Below, in pieces: positions 36,493 to 48,558 of a stretch of DNA of 64,000 nucleotides. The notes below the pieces were generated by a model. It ran no database searches and had not been told where the DNA came from. It saw only the letters and a list, made by a program, of their open reading frames with translations. Origin of the DNA: Polytrichum commune (taxonomy: Eukaryota; Streptophyta; Polytrichopsida; Polytrichales; Polytrichaceae). The stretch is from contig OX485804.1 in assembly GCA_950295325.1 (NCBI GenBank), positions 7,564,001 through 7,628,000 on the forward strand, written 5' to 3'. A program made the translations under genes and the position numbers. Within the stretch, counting starts at the first letter, position 1; every line of letters begins with the position of its first letter.

Positions 36493-36564
36493 TCCGTTGT
36501 AGTCTAGATGGTTAGGATACTCGGCTCTCACCCGAGCGACCCGGGTTCGAGTCCCGGCAACGGA
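36493..36564 (+). tRNA. tRNA-Glu (CTC anticodon)
   Basis: A full 72-nt cloverleaf is visible. The acceptor stem TCCGTTG pairs with CAACGGA. The A box lies in TAGTCTAGATGGTTAGGA. The anticodon stem CTCGG/CCGAG encloses CTCTCAC with anticodon CTC at 36527-36529. The T arm contains GGGTTCGAGTCCC. There is no intron and no encoded CCA, as usual for nuclear plant tRNA genes. No T-rich terminator follows at once: the next bases are AGCTCCCGAG, part of a tandem duplication. Confidence 0.95.
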
Positions 36565-36832
36565 AGCTCCCGAGAAAAATATAGACTACCCTTTTCAAAT
36601 TTTTGCGAAAGGAGTTTTAGGTCAGGAGACAACCATAGTTTGTGGTTGGGGATACAGTCTTACCTCCCTAATATCACGTCTGTGGCAGACAAAGTGCAAG
36701 CTCCCGAGAAAAATATAGACTACCCTTTTCAAATTTTGGCGAAAGTAGTTTTAGGTCAGGAGACAACCATAGTTTGTAGTTAGGGATACACTCTTACCTC
36801 CTTAATATCACGTCTGTGGCAACCGAAGTGCA
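36565..36832. repeat. Exact-period tandem duplication after the tRNA
   Basis: AGCTCCCGAGAAAAATATAG at 36565 recurs at 36699, giving two units of 134 bp with only a few differences. The first unit starts directly at the tRNA 3' end, so only the tRNA-flanking DNA is duplicated. Confidence 0.9.
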
Positions 36833-37495
36833 GGTGGAAATATTTGCATTGAGAACATTTGTCACTGCAGAATGTGCTATGCATATCCACCACTGGAGGT
36901 TTTGTGATCTACATTATTACTCACCAGAATGGAAATCAGAGGTGATCTGCTGAACCTGGAATTTGAGCAATTCTACACCCATAATTTACATACCTTCGCT
37001 TCATACTTCTTGCCTCTTTACAAGCAGCTAAAAACTAGCTTCGTGCTCACTGCCCCTTCAGGATAAGCGTAAGAGTATAGCAATTCGTCTGAAGTGTCTG
37101 ACTTATGGTTGGCAACACTGTTGTCTTTCAAATTCAATAATTTTCAAGGCCTGCAAAAGTCACCTGTATGGGTATGCTTCACAATGCAACAGACAATCTA
37201 AGGCATAGCATGTGTAGAACACTGCAAACATTCCTGCTTTTAATACCAGAGATTAAGTGCCTTTCCCAGAATGCTAGAATTGGCAGATGCGCTTGCCTTG
37301 TGCGCTTCTGGAAAGCACCCTTCCATTATCACAAAGATTGGTGTACCCCTTTCACAGTTCCAGTGGCTTCTCAAGGGTAAGACCCAACAGTCTTATATTA
37401 TATTCAACAGAAAGACCTGCTGCAGATACTGCCAGTTGACCCAGCTAGACACTTTGAATGTGCTAACCACATAAGTGATATCTGGAGTCAAAAAC
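36833..37495. other. 3' flank of the SLH gene
   Basis: This probably contains the 3' untranslated region of the minus-strand gene ending at 37496. No other coding or RNA feature is seen. Confidence 0.5.
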
Positions 37496-40400
37496 TCAAT
37501 CATGCTTGAAACGTTGTGCGAACTTCTCAGCCTCACCCCTGCATCCATCAGCAAACCTCTTTGTCCCATTTACGGCACCTGATGAAATACCTGCTACTGT
37601 ACCCTGCAAGTTTCGAAAGCTGTCAGATGCAACAGACACTGCGCCCTGCAGTCTGTGACCTGCAGATGAGAAGGTATCATGCTGCAGTTGAAGGATCTTG
37701 GTTCTTAAAAGCAGTAACAAGTCTACAATCTTCTGTAGAAAAGCCTTTAGTACATTTTCGATTGCCTGCCAAGATTGAACCACAGAATGGTTGACCTTGG
37801 ATTTTAGGTCTTCACCCCTAGCCATCACATCTTGGAGAGGAGCCCGCTGAAGAAACTTTTCAAGTTCAGTTTTAGGCCCACTGTATCGCCAACTTGGGCC
37901 AGGAATGTTATCTTCATCAAAAGCCTTGTCCACACTAACTTCAATCCCTCGACTTGCCCAGCGTTTCCTGGCTGCTTCAAGAACTTTAGCTTGTGCTCGT
38001 GCTTTCTGAGCTTCATCCTCTGCCCACAATCTGCAAACAAGGACCCACATCAGGTTACATCCACTATCAGATTATCTTAAAATCTTAAAATTTTAACATT
38101 TTACAAGTACATTACAAATACATTAAAAACACATTACAAGAGGATATGGCCTATTTAGAGAGAGTCAGAAAAATCTGCATTTGCAATTTCTCTTTTATCT
38201 GCTAATCATTGAATAACAAAGCTTTCACATTTAATTCTCAATTTGAAGCGCCTTCCACAGATGTATATTGAGCATGTCTAAATTCTTGGTACACAGACAA
38301 GGAGAGGAGAATGTCCTATCGCTACTTTGAGTAAATTACAAGAGAAGGAGATGAGGATCAGTTGAAGGATATGAGAGACATCTACCTGGCCAACATAAGA
38401 GCTTTCTTCTCCACATCGACTTCTGTCTTCAAGGAGGATACTCTTTCTTCATCCTCTTCAGCTTTTAATCTGAGCTTTTCTAGTCTCTCCTTTTCATTCA
38501 AAGCTTCCACTCGGTGCAAGGATAATTCCTGGAGCTGTTCATCTACCTCTTGCTTTAGTTGATGAAGAAGCTCCTTCTCTGATTCAATTGCCGCTCGATC
38601 CTTCAACAGTGAATCCTTCTCAGAATCTCTTTCATATTTTAATTTTTCTAACTCAGCCTTGACTTCCTCAAAGAGATTGTCTGTCTGCTCTCTCTGTTGT
38701 TTCTCTCTCTCCAATTCTCCATTAAATAGTGCATGAACTTCCTTTTGAGCACGAGCTTCCATGGCAGCATCAGCCGCAACAGCTTCTTCAGCCATTCTCT
38801 CTGCTTCAAGCCTGGTTAATTCCTCTGCAAGCTGATCAGAAGTATCCCCCGATGCAAGGGCAATTGCTGCCTGCCCAACTGTAACGGCCTTATGAGGCTG
38901 GAACCTCCTTGTGAACCCTGAACAGCAGGCACCATCAATGTACAAGAGGAAAGAGGAATAGTAACAACAAAGAGGAATAGTACACACTTACAGGAGTTTC
39001 TCACAAACTCATTTGTGGGACTGAAGGCCACTTTACACTATGGCCAAGACCTATGACCATGAAATTGTGAGGGCCCTTGACACTCATTTGAAGGCCAAAC
39101 CATGGAGAATTCTACACAATAACTTATATTTTTAAAACGGTTGTGAGATTTTCAAGTGTTATATTCTCCTGGTTTTGTGCTAGACCCACCTCTATGAGGT
39201 GGGCTTGAAGCAAATCCATTCGACCATGAAACATTATCCATTGCATGCCATATAGGACATCATGTAGGTTTTTCATCCATTCAAATTTCCTTGGTCCCTT
39301 TAGGCCCTCAAGCTCTAGTGTAAAGTAACCTTCATTCCTTGTAGACAAAGTCCATGTGATATATTTACCCAGGACCATATTCCCTGGATCCAGGTAACCT
39401 CCCTACCTGGGAAATTGGAGGAGGTACTGAACTGGGAAATCTAAGAGTTAGGGTATCCTATGAAACAGTGTTTCCACTAGAACCTAGATGCTCACAACTA
39501 GACTCGGTGTTAGATGTTTGTTTTAAAGGAACAAGACTGAGTAACAACTTGATAGATAATGCACATACCAAATGCAGAGGCTATGATGCTGTTGTCCCCA
39601 GAATAGAGATCAGCAATTATTGCTGGCCACACCCTGCTTTCAATTCGATCCACATCAATAAAACCTGATTGTGCCTGAAAAGCCTGTGGCAAAGAGTACG
39701 ATATTCTATTTAATCAGTTCTAATCCGGATTAAATATTTGAATTGCAGAATTGAATTATTCCACGCAACACATGACTGTTGCCTCTCACCTCCTTATCAA
39801 GTGCAGGTAAGGGACGTCGATCAAGAGCCAGTTTCCAGCTCACAAGGTCTTGCCTTGTCAATGGACTGCAACAACAAATTGATAATTCTTAGTATAATAA
39901 ATATGTATGCATTCTTGTCCTGCCTATATAACTCATCTTATCTATTGTAGAAGTATGTAGCATATGTACAAAAATAGGTAGAAGAATGTCACAAAATGGA
40001 ACATTTTAGAAACTGCAATTTCACTAGAATACAAAACTAGCTGAGAATTCTGATACACTGAAGTTCGTTGCATACCTATCAGGACCAAAAACAACACCAT
40101 CAAACTCATAGTCAGCTACCGAACTAGTAGCACCCACATCCGTGTGCAAGAGATTGCTAGGTATTAATCCGGCTTCTGCTAGACCTGCACCCACATCATT
40201 TCAATTAATCTCAGGACATGTGCAGAATACAAGCGAAGAACTCTAAAATCGCACATGTAGGAACATTCTTTGCCCACATACTAGAAAAATACAAATGTGC
40301 ATTGGAATCTATCAAGCAAGGTCGTTCATTGCAGCTTATTGTTGCATAAGATGCAGCAATAGCAAGGGCAGTGTGCATGACTGTCACCTTGAATGTAGGC

Positions 40401-43400
40401 AAAATCAGGATCATCAGGCGAAACATCATCAAATGCAAGTTCTGTTTCGTCTTCGATGTACATTGCTGGAAATACTTTGTTGGCAGAACTCCTACAATAA
40501 TAAGAGCAAAGATGCAGCAATTAGCTTGTTCAGTGATTCAAATCCAGTAGCAAAGAACCCAAAATATTCTCATAGTCTCCATATACCCTCAACCACATAC
40601 TTGTACATGTCTTTAGCAAGTGCATGGCACAAAAAGGTAAAAGTATATTCAAGACTTTATGTTATGGACAGAGAAAACCGGCACCTCAATATTGAAGTTG
40701 AGCAACTAAGCAAGACATCTTCTATAGAATTTCAAAATGCCAATTGTCTCAACAGAGTATGAAGTGGACAAAGCTGAAAACTTGAACATATTATTGCAAA
40801 CCTTGATAAAGTACTACTCGTTGCAATCAACCACCGTGCATAATCTCTACGAGTACAAATCGCTCCAGGATCAACTCCCTCTTCCACAACCTGCAACACA
40901 GGTAATTTCAAAAGAACCACTCATTTTCTAGTTCTTCAACTGTGTACTCTGAGTGAATATAACTGATAATGTGGGAGCCAACTAACCTGTTAAAAGATTT
41001 GGGTGAAACTTTCAGGCATAATCTATAAAACTACAAGAACCTCACTCAGTCTTAAAAAAGCAGGGAACACATATGTTGCAGTGGGTACCCAAGGAAGACA
41101 AACAAGGAAACTAACCTTCAGAGCCTGCAGCGCTGCAAGTGCCAACTCTTGCATACGGTCTACAATAGCTGGCACCACAACCTTTCCCCCCCTTCCTAGT
41201 GCACCTATAAACAATATTCTTGTAAGTATTGTGCACCTCAAAACAAATAACAAATTTTCAGTAATTGTGCAAAGATCACATAAGCTACACCAACCACTTT
41301 AGAGTCCTTTGAGAAGACCAAAAAAATTAAAATACAACAGACACTCAGTGTTCACAATATTGACAGCCATCTTTTGTGAGCTTAATAGTAGACATTCGCC
41401 ACTGGTATCACCTTAAACTACAGACAGACAATCGAGAATATTGTAAAGAGAAAATTGTATACATATTTCTATCCTCCCAATGAACATGATATAAAACCGT
41501 CATACTACACCATTATGTTTCATAATTAAGTGAGTAGACAATGCAGTGGCGCTATAGTCCTGCACTAGTGTGCGACACCCTTGTCTATTCTCTCTTCCAG
41601 GAATGGGGTCACTTGTGAAAAGTATCTGTATGCAGCATACTAGAGTAAAACCCTAGCTAACCTTCAGAGAGAGAGATTGATGAATAAGTGACATCTACAC
41701 AGAAGGCATCCAAGCAACCACAAATTTTGCAATAAAAAGAGTGCATGATCAAATTTCGATCAAGAGCGACATGTGTGTGTTCATTGACACCTAAGCATTG
41801 AAACCTATTTGAGAACTGAAGTCTTAGAAGTACATCCAACAACCCACTAATTACTGCAGAAAATCCAACCTGGTGATTTCTTCTTCTCAGCTCGAGTACT
41901 TGAGTTCTTTGCAACAGGTTCTGAAGTTGGGGGTCGCAGATCCTCTTTGTTCCCATCAAAATCCCTCTGTTTAAACTCCTTCATAGGGGCTTGATCGCCA
42001 CTCTTCTGGGTTCCCTGTAAGCTTTCTATCTGCACATCCTGGTCCCTTTTCTTAACATCCTGCTCAGTAGCTACTTCATCATCAAAGTACTCAGGCTCCT
42101 GCGATGATGCTTTACTTGATGCAGTTTGCTGACTTTGTGTTGGAGGTGAAGCTGGGAGCAATCTCCTTCCTGCATATCCCATAATTACATCCTAGCCTAT
42201 CAAAATCCCATGTACAATCTCTTGTTGTCTTTGCAGGTTCTGCTGCTGCTGGCAATACTGCATTACTTCACGATTCAAGGCCCAAAGAGAGGTATAAAGA
42301 ATATCCATCAGACGAGGGGCACGCACATACCTTGTTTCTTATACCAGGTATAAGAGGCTAGTGAGACTCCAATTGCCAGCACGAACCCTGCTCCAACTCG
42401 CATGGCACCTGTAAGACCAAAATAACATAGGACATCCAAGAGTGTCTCTTAACATTGATTCCCAACTTAGCTCCACTGTAAGCTGCACACTCTCAACCAG
42501 TATACTATCACCTTAGTTTTTGTTGGGCACACTTAGTGCTTGCTGAATCCTGCAATATGACTGATGCATCTCCTGTTCTGCGAATGTGTTGAAGAAAAAT
42601 TCAGGTTGAGGCTATCAAAGTTAAGGAAGAATATACCCTAAACATCAAGACAAACCTCAAGACAAACCCAGCCTGGCCCCCAGAAACACTGAAATCTGAG
42701 TGAACTCTACAGCAATAACTGTTTTGCAAATATAAGGTTGTGTGTAGTAAATATATGCCGACCAAACCTGCCTCTCATGTCATATAACCCTGTGGGAGGC
42801 CTTAAATGCATGTGTGATTGGTCGACCTAATCCTGTCCACACCGAGCTGGGCATCTGATGGAAAGTCCATGTTGTGTACACCTCAGGAGCCTGAAAAGGT
42901 TTTCTACTAGGTAATGCCAAATGCCAGTCTTATCAATTACTTTGTCATCGCATCAGGAAGAGTTCATGATTCCTCTTCTTTAGAGAGACAAATTTTGTAG
43001 ACGTTCAGGATCCCCTAGTCCTTTGGCAGCTAGCTATTCTCTTTCAGGACGTGATAATGAATTTGTTTCACAATCTTGTTAATCTTTTCTCAAGTTAAAG
43101 AGGGGAGTAAAAGGGAGTACGCTACTCATTGAAACCAACTCTAAAAGCACTCGGAACAAATTGTTTTTTTGAAGAGAGTATTCACTCACCAATTGGATAA
43201 GTAAGCTAGAGCGTCCATCTTTAAGCAATGAGGAATAAATTAGGTCAACATGTTCAGGCGTGGATAAGGGTTTCCCAGAGTATACCACAAGGTAGACTCC
43301 AGCCGCAATGAGGAAATCAAAGAAGAAACTCTCCCGTGGTAATTTGATTTGTTCGTGGAGTCACTGTTCTAGGAATGAGAAAAAGATTCACAACTTCAAA

Positions 43401-44077
43401 GACCAGCTCCGCTTCACCATCTCTTATAGCACTCGGAACTAAATTGTTTTTCTTGAAGAGAATGGATACACACCAATTGTTAAGCTAGAGAATCCTTATT
43501 GGATCAAGCAACTGCCATTGAGGCGAAATCATGCTGAAGGCAGGGCATGTTAGGTTAACATGTTCAGGAGCGAATAAGGGTTCCCCCATAGGGCACCACA
43601 AGGTACACTCCAGCTGCAATGAGGCAATCAAAGAAGGAACTCGCCCGAGATAATTTGATTTGTTCATGGATTCACTACTCTTGGAGTGACAATAAGATTC
43701 CTAATTCTCAAGAAAATGACCAGCTCCGCTCTGCCTCAAATTCGCTGCAAATTGCAAGACTAAGATGTGCAAGCAAAATACCTACCTGCTTTCCAGTCTC
43801 CCTCGGGCTCAGCCTCCACCGGCTCCCATCCGCCATAATGATCGACGGAATCTCCAAGCTCCAATTGCGCCCTCTTCTCACCTTGGCCCGATGTCCCGGC
43901 CTCTCCCTCACCTTCCTCTGCACTGCACCGGACGGAGGAGAGCCTTACCGGTGCAGACACAGTCGAGGCATTGGGGAAGCGTAGCGTAGGCACAGACTGG
44001 CGACTCCATCCCAACCCTATCGCGGGTTTTCGAACCACAAAAGATGTCGCAGGCAACGACCTTACTGCAAATGCCAT
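37496..44077 (-). CDS. Plastid-targeted SLH-domain, coiled-coil membrane protein (11 exons)
   Basis: I joined exons 43786-44077, 42331-42408, 41870-42169, 41116-41204, 40802-40890, 40388-40491, 40076-40184, 39790-39865, 39569-39683, 38386-38917 and 37496-38030. Every intron is GT-AG and the phases close to 772 residues. The first 50 residues are Ser/Arg/Val-rich like a chloroplast transit peptide. Exon 2 encodes one transmembrane helix (MRVGAGFVLAIGVSLASYTW, near residue 98). Residues about 224-440 match the SLH-like region of Arabidopsis At5g23890/At5g52410-type proteins (CTRRDYARWLI, DDVSPDDPDFAYIQGLAEAG, RRFQPHKAVTVGQAAIAL). A long coiled coil follows (about 440-615), then WAEDEAQKARAQAKVLEAA and an amphipathic tail. 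The family is located to plastid membranes; its molecular role is poorly known. The residue 120-220 linker is low-complexity. Confidence 0.9.
39005..39335 (-). repeat. Dispersed repeat inserted in intron 9 of the SLH gene
   Basis: Read on the minus strand, it resembles the repeats at 31826-32257 and 52933-53404: GATAATGTTTCATGGTC, CCACCTC-ATAGAGGTGGG, and CTAGCACAAAACCAGGAGA. It ends with the motif CCTCAAGCTCTAGTGTA (plus strand) that also precedes each U5 promoter. It lies entirely inside the 651-bp intron 38918-39568. Confidence 0.6.
43090..43740. repeat. Tandem duplication in intron 1 of the SLH gene
   Basis: Two diverged units of about 290-320 bp share AGCACTCGGAAC, AACATGTTCAGG, CACAAGGTA-ACTCCAGC, GATAATTTGATTTGTTC-style text and GACCAGCTCCGCT. 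The first unit ends near 43420 and the second near 43735, about 50 bp before the exon 1 donor. Confidence 0.75.
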
Positions 44078-44913
44078 ATTCCTCCTCCCCTCCTCCTTCT
44101 TCGCAGAATCTCCACCACACTGCGTTGTTTAAGGCGCTGTTTGTTTCCAGAAATCTCGTTGCCTACTTTGCTACTCCCGCTCCACTCATCTTGACCACGA
44201 ATCTGTCCGTCCGATCACATTTCTCATTGCTCAGGCTTCGGGGCGCAGTGCGAAGTGGACGAGGCGAGGAGAGGGAGGGAAGTGGAAAGGGAAGCGGAGA
44301 GAAGAGACGAGGGCCAGGCTGTGGGACCCGGCGGGAGAAGAGCCTTGTCCAGGTGGCAGGGTGCGAAATCCATGTGCGATGAAATTCGTCCAGGTGGCAC
44401 CAGCACACGTGGAAACGCATGTCCGATTGTCGCATTGCAACAGAAATTGGGTGGATGTCTTTCACTAAGTCAATGTATTTATTTTTATTTTCCTTGCCAA
44501 AGGAGATGAAGCATATAAGGGCCTGTGTAAAACATGTGACCAAAGCCAATGAGAAAAAAAGATTTTCAAAGACCATAACTAAGGGAAATCCACGTCATGC
44601 CTCGATCACGGGACATTGAGCACAGCGGACTTAGATGGGGATGTAAATTATTGTTATTGAGAACAAAACACACTAAAAATATTAAAAATAAGTGTTTATT
44701 AACTACATTAAATATGATATTTAGTATCACCAATTTAAAATATCTTGCTCAATACTAATTGTAAACGGCATGATATGGTGTTACTGACACTAAATGTTAA
44801 CCCAACATTATTTGTTATTCCTTGTCATTTTCATGTTAGAAATAGAAGTGACCATTTGACATGCCCTAGTCTTCAATTGTTTTTATGTGCTTACAATTTT
44901 CTTATCATACCTC
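44078..44913. other. 5' region of the SLH gene and flank
   Basis: The 300 bp upstream of the start codon are GC-rich and are the likely promoter and 5' leader. No divergent gene is recognised. After about 44600 the sequence turns AT-rich. Confidence 0.45.
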
Positions 44914-44916
44914 TTA

Positions 44917-45270
44917 GGGTCGGTTCACACGGGTCCCAAGTCCTAAGTCCCAAGTTACTTGAGGTCAATCCATGCAATCTTAGCCATTGAGAGCACGAAA
45001 ATTGGGACTACCACTTCACACAGGTCCCAAGTATGACATGGATGCTCACATGACAACACTTTTTGAAGGCGAGGCTCGGGACTTGTGTTGAGAGTTGGAT
45101 CAAGCAAAAAACTAGACCCAACTCTCAACACAAGTCCTGTGAATATTTTTTCATAAAATAATCAAGATCCGACTTCAATGATAACTAGCCATATTTTTAT
45201 GGTTGCTTGAGGCTCAAAAGTTGGGACTTGCTAGCATGAGTGGGACTTGGGACCCCATGCGAACCAGCCC
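44917..45270. mobile_element. Tourist/PIF-Harbinger-like MITE, TTA target duplication
   Basis: The 354-bp element begins GGGTCGGTTCACACGGGTCC and ends GGACCCCATGCGAACCAGCCC, read as imperfect inverted repeats. TTA flanks both sides (44914-44916, 45271-45273). The internal text follows the element at 14460-14858 closely, including AGGTCAATCCATGCAATCT and TTGAGGCTCAAAAGTTGGGA. There is no coding capacity. Confidence 0.82.
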
Positions 45271-45273
45271 TTA

Positions 45274-47386
45274 CCCAAGCAGTGATTTCAATCAGCAAAG
45301 TTATTCTAATGGGACCATAAACCTGTAGAGAGCATGTTTTAAATGTGGATAGATGAGGAGGACACTTGTGTGCAACAATTCCTTCTCTCAAACAAAAGGA
45401 GGGGGTTTTGCATTTCACCCCTTTGCTCAAATTCTGGGAGGCCATTAATGGATCTTGTAATCAATGCAACACAAAAATGTGACGGTCATGTCCAAACCTA
45501 GACATGCATGTACATTTTGATGTATTACAAGAGCAGCTTAACCCCTAAACACTCAAGCATTTTTGCATTATCACACTGTTCATTTTCTATAAAATGATGG
45601 TTGCAAGACTAGAAAGTAAAGACTTTGTTAAGCAAAGTTGTTATCATGTGTTTGTTGTCACGAGAACCAGCAATAAATGAGGGTGTAGTCCGTCTAGTAT
45701 TCTACAAAAGGATATCACCACCAAAATCCATATATGAACCCCCAACAAGTATTGTATAATGTCTAATCTAATCTAATTTGATGATATTTAATCCACATTC
45801 AACATGATGTAGTAAAAGAGGAAGTGAAAATAAAGTCATATGGAACAACAGTAATTAGATACACGTGATATGTATTTGAGTTTACATCATTTAACGTTTA
45901 TCAAGTACTTTTGCCATTCAATGTGTCAGTTTCCCATATTTGCTATATCTAGTGCTTGAAGTTTTGTAATTTCCACCAAGTCTGTAAGTCTGAGACTGAA
46001 TTAGCATTTAAAAACTCAACAGTCAAAGGAGTGTTTAGTAGAAGGCAATCCATGACACACATAAGCTCAAGTACCAGATCTGCACATTCCAGCAACACTA
46101 TGACTCTGTCTAGGTCTCGAGCCCCTAAGGTCAACCACCATAATTTTGCTACATGATCACCAGAAAACATCATGAACCTCACATGAGTCTCACATTGCAT
46201 TCCTATTATGAATTGTGCTTTTTCTCGCACTCATTCCAGAGGTTTAGTGAATACATTGTTGCAAATTCAACACAGGCTTCATCACAGGTGCAAATTTCAA
46301 TTTGAGCTGTGCCTTATATAACATTACAAGGATCAATAAAACTCGTATGAGTCAATGTGACTGGAAGTCAGGCCGTAAATGTCAGAACAAATGGACATAA
46401 TGACAAAACTGCACATCAACGTTGAAAAGAAAGCACATGACACAAAAAATAACAAAAGATGGCATTGCCAGAAATTCACCATGAAATCTTCACAAGTCTC
46501 AAAAGACCCAAGCTCGTTCTCCCACATTCACTCCTGTAAATATTCCCTAGTGCCCTGTCCTACATGATGGCTAGCCAAGATCTCCCATCTTGAGCATGTC
46601 TGACATCCAGCAACCCTTGTTGAGATATGGTTACTACATTCTATGTCTCCCTGATTGAATTCATATAAGTCATTCAGGTGATTCTTGTGATCCAATTTAA
46701 CAGAATCAGACATCATTCAGGTGGTACTCAAAAATACATTATTATCATCTTCAAGAACTACAGACCTTCGTACACTTGATTCTCGACTAAAGTAGATACT
46801 CCAACCATTTCAAAAGAGGTAAATTCTGCTTCCTCTACTACAGCTCGGTCCAGCAGTATATTAAAACCACTGTAGTCCTTCAGTGATCACGTTACAGCAA
46901 TGATCAGTTCAAGTGAAGATGATAAAGAGGAACATTCTTCTAGAGATATGATATGGTGCACTTCCTGTACCAGTTAGGGAATGCGGGAGAATGCTAAGTA
47001 AGGAAGGCCATCCTACCCCAAGCCAGTAACAAAACTGGTATCAGGAACTTAGAAGTTGGTCTGATAATCTGTTACAGCATGACCACAATATGCTCTGTGT
47101 GAAGATCATAGTTTAGCTATAATAACATTTGTTTGTGGCAAAGGAAACAGCTGAGAACCATCAGATTTGAATTATTTTATCATTAAAAAAAATCTGTGAG
47201 AAAGATACACAAGAAGTCTGAATACCTCTTGGTGGAAATAATTGAAGCTGACACGAATATAACATGCTTCGACTCAAGTTGGGGTTCCGGTCCACCCCTG
47301 TAAGCGAGAGTCAAGAAAACAAAGGTGGTGGGAACCAAGAGGGCATGAAAGGGTACAAAGGAAAATAATTGGAACTTGAAGAGGAA
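45274..47386. other. Intergenic DNA, no gene recognised
   Basis: No recognisable coding frames, structured RNAs or transposon ends were found. Composition is intermediate rather than strongly AT-rich. Confidence 0.5.
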
Positions 47387-48130
47387 CTTAAACCTTGACA
47401 TCAATAGTTGGAAAGGAAATGGGGAAGTACATGCCATATAGTAACCTATACCCTAATGCCGCAATTCCTCATATTCCTAGGACCGCAGAAAGCACACTGT
47501 TTCATCACAGATGAGAAAACCACTCAGAGGTGTACACCAGCTTCAAAGAGTCCTTCAAATTCCAACATAATTGTAACGATACGAATTGTATGAAACAAAA
47601 ATTGTTAAACCCTAATAGTTCATGCACGCCTGCTACCAGCTAAGAAAAAGCTCCATGACAAGGTTTACGAAGAAGGAGCAGGGGCACTTTGTACCGATTC
47701 CAACGTCAGATGTATGGCATACTTCTCGCCTCAATCTCACATAGACGTACTTGAACCTCGACTTTAACAGTGGGAAAGGGAGAATAATATATGCCATCCA
47801 GGTACCCAGAGCCTAGTGCCGGAATTCCTCAATTTTTTCTAGGACCGCAAAAAGCACCACACTGTTTCGTCACAGAGGAGAACACCACTCGGAAGTGTAC
47901 ACCAGCTTAATAGAGTCCTTGAATGTTCTAACCTAATTTTAACCATACGAATTTTATGGAACGTAATTGCAAAACCCTAAGAAGGTTGTGCACGCCTGCT
48001 ACCAGCTAATCTAAGCTCCACATCGCAAGGTTTACGAGGACGGAGCAGGGGCACTTTGTAACAGATTCCAACGTCAGATATATGGCTCGTTACTAGCCTG
48101 TATCTCACACGGACGTACTTGAAACCCTAA
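47387..48130. repeat. Tandem duplication in the 3' flank of SF3B6
   Basis: Two units with a period of about 363 bp (about 47387-47749 and 47750-48112) share GCACGCCTGCTACCAGCTAA, GAGCAGGGGCACTTTGTA, GATTCCAACGTCAGAT and CACACTGTTTC. A third unit start (GACGTACTTGAAACCCTAAC) reaches toward the stop codon at 48187. The repeat therefore lies in the probable 3' untranslated or downstream region of the minus-strand gene. Confidence 0.8.
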
Positions 48131-48186
48131 CTTGAAAGCATGTAACTTACTTGCTTGCCTGTACAAACCCTAACATAGCCACATGC

Positions 48187-48558
48187 CTACTCCTTCACCG
48201 AAACGCCATACTTCTCCTGCAACTTCGTAATTTCCTCGTCCTTCTTCCGCTGGTCAACCTTCTTCGACATCTTCGCTTGCTGGTAATACAACACAATCAG
48301 GTACCGATTCGCCACGTTGAACCCCGACAGATGGTCCACCGCGTTCTTGGCGTCGTAGATGTCCTCGTACACCACAAACGCTGTGCCTCTCGTGTCTTTG
48401 TTCGTTCCAATGCGAATCTGGCGTATGGCCCCGTATTTGCCGAAGATATCGTACATCTCCTCCGACGAGATATTGAACGGCAAGTTGCGGACGTAGAGCA
48501 CCCTGTTCACTTCGGGCGGCAGCCGCGCGTTTCCCCTCCTGATGCTCAGCGCCGCCAT
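48187..48558 (-). CDS. SF3B6: SF3B6 / p14, branch-site RRM protein of U2 snRNP
   Basis: This is an intronless frame of 123 residues. It is a compact RRM protein with RNP2 LYVRNL (21-26) and RNP1 RGTAFVVY (57-64), preceded by the family signature RLPPEVNR (12-19) and followed by [18 protein letters not shown] (75-92). Tyr22 in RNP2 corresponds to the residue that contacts the branch adenosine in human p14. The C-terminal helix is lysine-rich ([20 protein letters not shown]). The protein sits in SF3b, bound to SF3B1, at the pre-mRNA branch site. Length matches the family (about 125 residues), so it looks functional. The ATG at 48558 lies in a GGCGGCGC-rich context with no in-frame upstream start seen. 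Confidence 0.95.
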   Translation of the reverse strand: MAALSIRRGNARLPPEVNRVLYVRNLPFNISSEEMYDIFGKYGAIRQIRIGTNKDTRGTAFVVYEDIYDAKNAVDHLSGFNVANRYLIVLYYQQAKMSKKVDQRKKDEEITKLQEKYGVSVKE

